Shown here piece by piece: positions 61,836 to 64,000 of a DNA stretch of 64,000 bases (the first letter of the stretch is position 1; every line of letters starts with the position of its first letter). Source of the stretch: Platerodrilus igneus (Eukaryota > Arthropoda > Insecta > Coleoptera > Lycidae); NCBI GenBank assembly GCA_036346225.1, contig JARFIW010001481.1, forward strand, positions 84,501 to 148,500, in the 5' to 3' direction. The position numbers and the translations under genes were made by a program. The notes below the pieces were generated by a model. That model did not search any database, was not told the DNA's origin, and was given only the letters and a program-made list of their open reading frames with translations.

Positions 61836-62052
61836 TTTAAAATATATATATTTAAAATATATATATATATATATATTTAAAATGTATATATATATATATA
61901 TATATATATATTTAAAAATATTAATAGTTAAAAAATAAATATATTTAAAAAATATATATATTTAAAAAATATATATATTTAAAAAATACATATATTTAAA
62001 AAATACACATATATTTAAAAAATATATATATTGAATTAAGTAACAATGAAAT
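61657..62052. repeat. Extended (TA)n and TTTAAAAAATATA satellite-like tract
   Basis: About 400 bp of TA dinucleotides interrupted by TTTAAAA words; the last part is an array of ATATATATTTAAAAAA units. Confidence 0.95.
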
Positions 62053-62126
62053 ATATATATATAATTTTGCATTGGACTACCGCCCGATAGAGGCGCTGTT
62101 CTTATTCTGAACGCGTGCGTCTATTA

Positions 62127-62197
62127 GAGATCGCACGTTTTCAGAGTTAAGCACCCTCGCTCTGGTCAGTACTTGGGTGGGTGGACACTGTTTTTTT
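62127..62197 (+). pseudogene. Partial 5S rRNA sequence, left arm
   Basis: GAGTTAAGCACC and GGTCAGTACTTGGGTGGGTGG match the A-box and C-box parts of the 5S internal promoter; TTTTTTT (62,191-62,197) follows as a Pol III stop. The first third of 5S is replaced. Confidence 0.8.
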
Positions 62198-62655
62198 AAG
62201 AAGCGTACATATACATATAGCAGTTGCAGGACCGTGTAGCACATCTCGACATGCACATAAATAATTATTTAACAATCCTATACACGAGTTCAATGCAAAT
62301 TTCGGTGCTGCATGTGATTTTTGCTTGACATACATTTTATTTATTATACCTGTTGATGGTTGCAAGACGCCGACACAAAGGAGGGTTACTTACAATCGCA
62401 GAAGAGAGTGCTTGCTATTATATAATGATTATACGACTAATTGCTTGTCTTTCAGTCTACTTTTCGGCTGTCGTTTATTAAATTTTTGAGTAATTTTAAG
62501 AAAACGCGGAGTTTGAATATTTGCTAGATGCATTCTCATGAGCACTTTACAACCCGGAACGCGACATTTCCATATAAAGTTGGGGTTGTGTAATTTAATA
62601 AAAATTACAAAGTCAGGCAAAACTACGATATTCCAACGTAAAAAGGAAAAAAAAG

Positions 62656-62776
62656 GACAACCACACGCGGTGTGTTCCCAAGCGGTCACCCACCCAAGTA
62701 CTGACCGCGCTCAACTTTGCTTAACTGCGGTAATCGGACGAGAAGCTGTGCTTTTCAACATGCTATCGTCGTCGTC
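62656..62776 (-). rRNA. 5S rRNA-like sequence, full length
   Basis: 121 nt on the minus strand from GACGACGACGATAGCATG to GTGTGGTTGTC. It contains TTCTCGTCCGATTACCG, CAGTTAAGC, GGTCAGTACTTGGGTGGGTG and ACCGCTTGGGAACAC, i.e. the 5S internal control region and loop sequences in the right order and spacing. The 5' and 3' ends pair (GACGAC with GTTGTC). A TTTTTTTT run follows (62,647-62,654). Whether it is a working gene, a pseudogene or a SINE head cannot be told from one copy; its place between inverted arms argues against an ordinary 5S array. Confidence 0.75.
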
Positions 62777-63162
62777 TATACTTAATGTCGCGTTCCGGGT
62801 ATGTAAAGTGCTTATGAGAATGCATCTAGCAAATATTCAAACTCCGCGTTTTCTTAAAATTACTCAAAAATTTAATAAACGACAGCCGAAAAGTAGACTG
62901 AAAGACAAGCAATTAGTCGTATAATCATTATATAATAGCAAGCACTCTCTTCTGCGATTGTAAGTAACCCTCCTTTGTGTCGGCGTCTTGCAACCATCAA
63001 CAGGTATAATAAATAAAATGTATGTCAAGCAAAAATCACATGCAGCACCGAAATTTGCATTGAACTCGTGTATAGGATTGTTAAATAATTATTTATGTGC
63101 ATGTCGAGATGTGCTACACGGTCCTGCAACTGCTATATGTATATGTACGCTCCTAAAAAAAA

Positions 63163-63232
63163 CAGTGTCCACACACCCAAGTACTGACCAGAGCGAGGGT
63201 GCTTAACTCTGAAAACGTGCGATCTCTAATAG
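63163..63232 (-). pseudogene. Partial 5S rRNA sequence, right arm
   Basis: Mirror image of the left-arm 5S fragment, with one change in the C-box (GGGTGTGTGG for GGGTGGGTGG on the minus strand). Confidence 0.8.
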
Positions 63233-63296
63233 ACGCACGCGTTCAGAATAAGAACAACGCCTCTATCGGGCGGTAGTCCAATGCAAAATTATATAT

Positions 63297-64000
63297 ATTG
63301 CTGTGAATCCTCTAAAATCCGGGTACTCCGCTTTTCGAATCGTGCCCCTACGAATTGGATGCCAAAGAATGCTGTGAATCCTACAAAAAGCTATTCATTA
63401 CCTTAACTGGGTTGGTCCATTGACTTTCTTCTGTTAATCGCCTCGGCTGCTCCTCTAGTTAAACCTTCATCCTCATTCATAAAAAAAAAACACATCCCTA
63501 CCACAAACATCAACGTTAACTCTATTTACATCAATATTCACAATACATTAAAATTTCAAATTAAAATTCAGCATAAATTTCAGTTTTAAAAGGAATTTCA
63601 AGATTAATTTTATTATCATTTAATGTGCATCCAGAATTAAAGTCCTTGTAGGATGTCTACTAATTAATATAACAATATATGCAGACCGGAGTCTGAGTAC
63701 AAAGGAGCATCTACCACCCTTTACGTTAATTAACCAGGTTCGTCTAATTGAGCTCAAAGACATACCTAAAATTTCATCATAATCCAGAACATCAATACTA
63801 AATACCCTTTCTACTTAAACAAGCAAAATTTCACCTTAAAATTAAAATTTTATTGTTAGTATAATCTCACTAATGTCCATTTAAAGTAAATCAATTATAA
63901 AGTTATTCAACACACACAAAAATATCAAAGTTCAAACAAAATAGTATAAATTACCTGAAGTTTACTGCACTCGTAGCTTCAATGTACATCGTCCCTTTGT
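63297..64000 (-). repeat. (TA)n-bounded dispersed repeat, copy R3 (cut by window end)
   Basis: TTGCTGTGAATCCTC, minus-strand primer-site-like TTGGCATCCAATTCGTAGGG (63,341-63,366), AATGCTGTGAATCCTACAAA, then the R1/R2 body through CTTCAATGTACATCGTCC at the window edge. Confidence 0.8.

Larger units (their letters stand above)
62053..63298. mobile_element. 1.25-kb palindrome built around 5S rRNA-like sequence
   Basis: Arms 62,053-62,568 and 62,784-63,298 are near-perfect inverted repeats (outer word ATTTTGCATTGGACTACCGC; inner word CCGGAACGCGACATT). The 215-bp spacer contains a full-length 5S-like sequence on the minus strand. Each arm also carries a partial 5S sequence near its outer end, pointing inward. 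It sits within a (TA)n tract that continues into R3. Identical 72-codon frames in the arms are mirror copies, not genes. It may be a 5S-derived SINE that duplicated in inverted form, or a TIR element that acquired 5S promoters. Confidence 0.85.

Noticed and set aside
62147..63206. Identical 72-codon frames on opposite strands
   Set aside because: Mirror images in palindrome arms that overlap 5S-derived sequence; no protein character.

Overview
AT-rich, repeat-dense eukaryotic DNA (about two-thirds A+T by eye). I recognise no host protein-coding gene, rRNA operon or canonical functional tRNA. The mobile-element content points to an invertebrate, most likely an arthropod: a Ty3/gypsy element, a Penelope-like GIY-YIG remnant, a LINE 3' end, a tRNA-headed SINE and 5S-derived sequence. 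No species call is justified.

Layout. 1-5.2 kb: old repeats, two tandem SINEs and a doubtful pol remnant. 5,172-15,150: a complete, young Ty3/gypsy LTR retrotransposon (LTRs about 1.73 kb, CTTT target duplication, PBS, gag, PR-RT-RNase H-IN, an 80-bp minisatellite, polypurine tract), but with many frameshifts. 15.2-19.2 kb: non-coding, two short tandem-repeat patches. 19,390-34,791: the most unusual part, an inverted-repeat element of 15.4 kb flanked by the 6-bp duplication GTTGCG, with 5'-AG...CT-3' ends. It consists of two palindromic units (19.39-27.96 and 28.18-34.79 kb). Each unit has 2.3-2.8 kb arms that carry a terminal hairpin, a repeated GAATTAGGATC motif and a small gene pair. 34.8-45.2 kb: no recognisable gene. 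45.2-64 kb: an ACGC microsatellite, a diverged solo LTR (52.45-54.16 kb), a Penelope-like GIY-YIG pseudogene (57.4-57.8 kb), a LINE 3' end (60.3 kb), several same-orientation repeats starting at (TA)n with tRNA-Lys-PBS-like motifs, and a 1.25-kb perfect-looking palindrome built around a 5S rRNA-like sequence (62.05-63.30 kb).

How it fits together. The gypsy element is the only one with a recognisable replication machinery. The inverted-repeat element has Polinton/Maverick-like ends but no Polinton gene that I can see. What it does carry is an ORF (ORF2) inside each arm, pointing inward, so left- and right-arm transcripts would be complementary. Every ORF2 copy is broken at a different place, mostly by single-base homopolymer changes. 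Because the gypsy frameshifts and half of the LTR differences are also homopolymer-length changes, part of the apparent decay may be uncorrected sequencing error. The tandem doubling of the palindromic unit, which repeats 190 bp of its left flank, may be an assembly join of two haplotypes.
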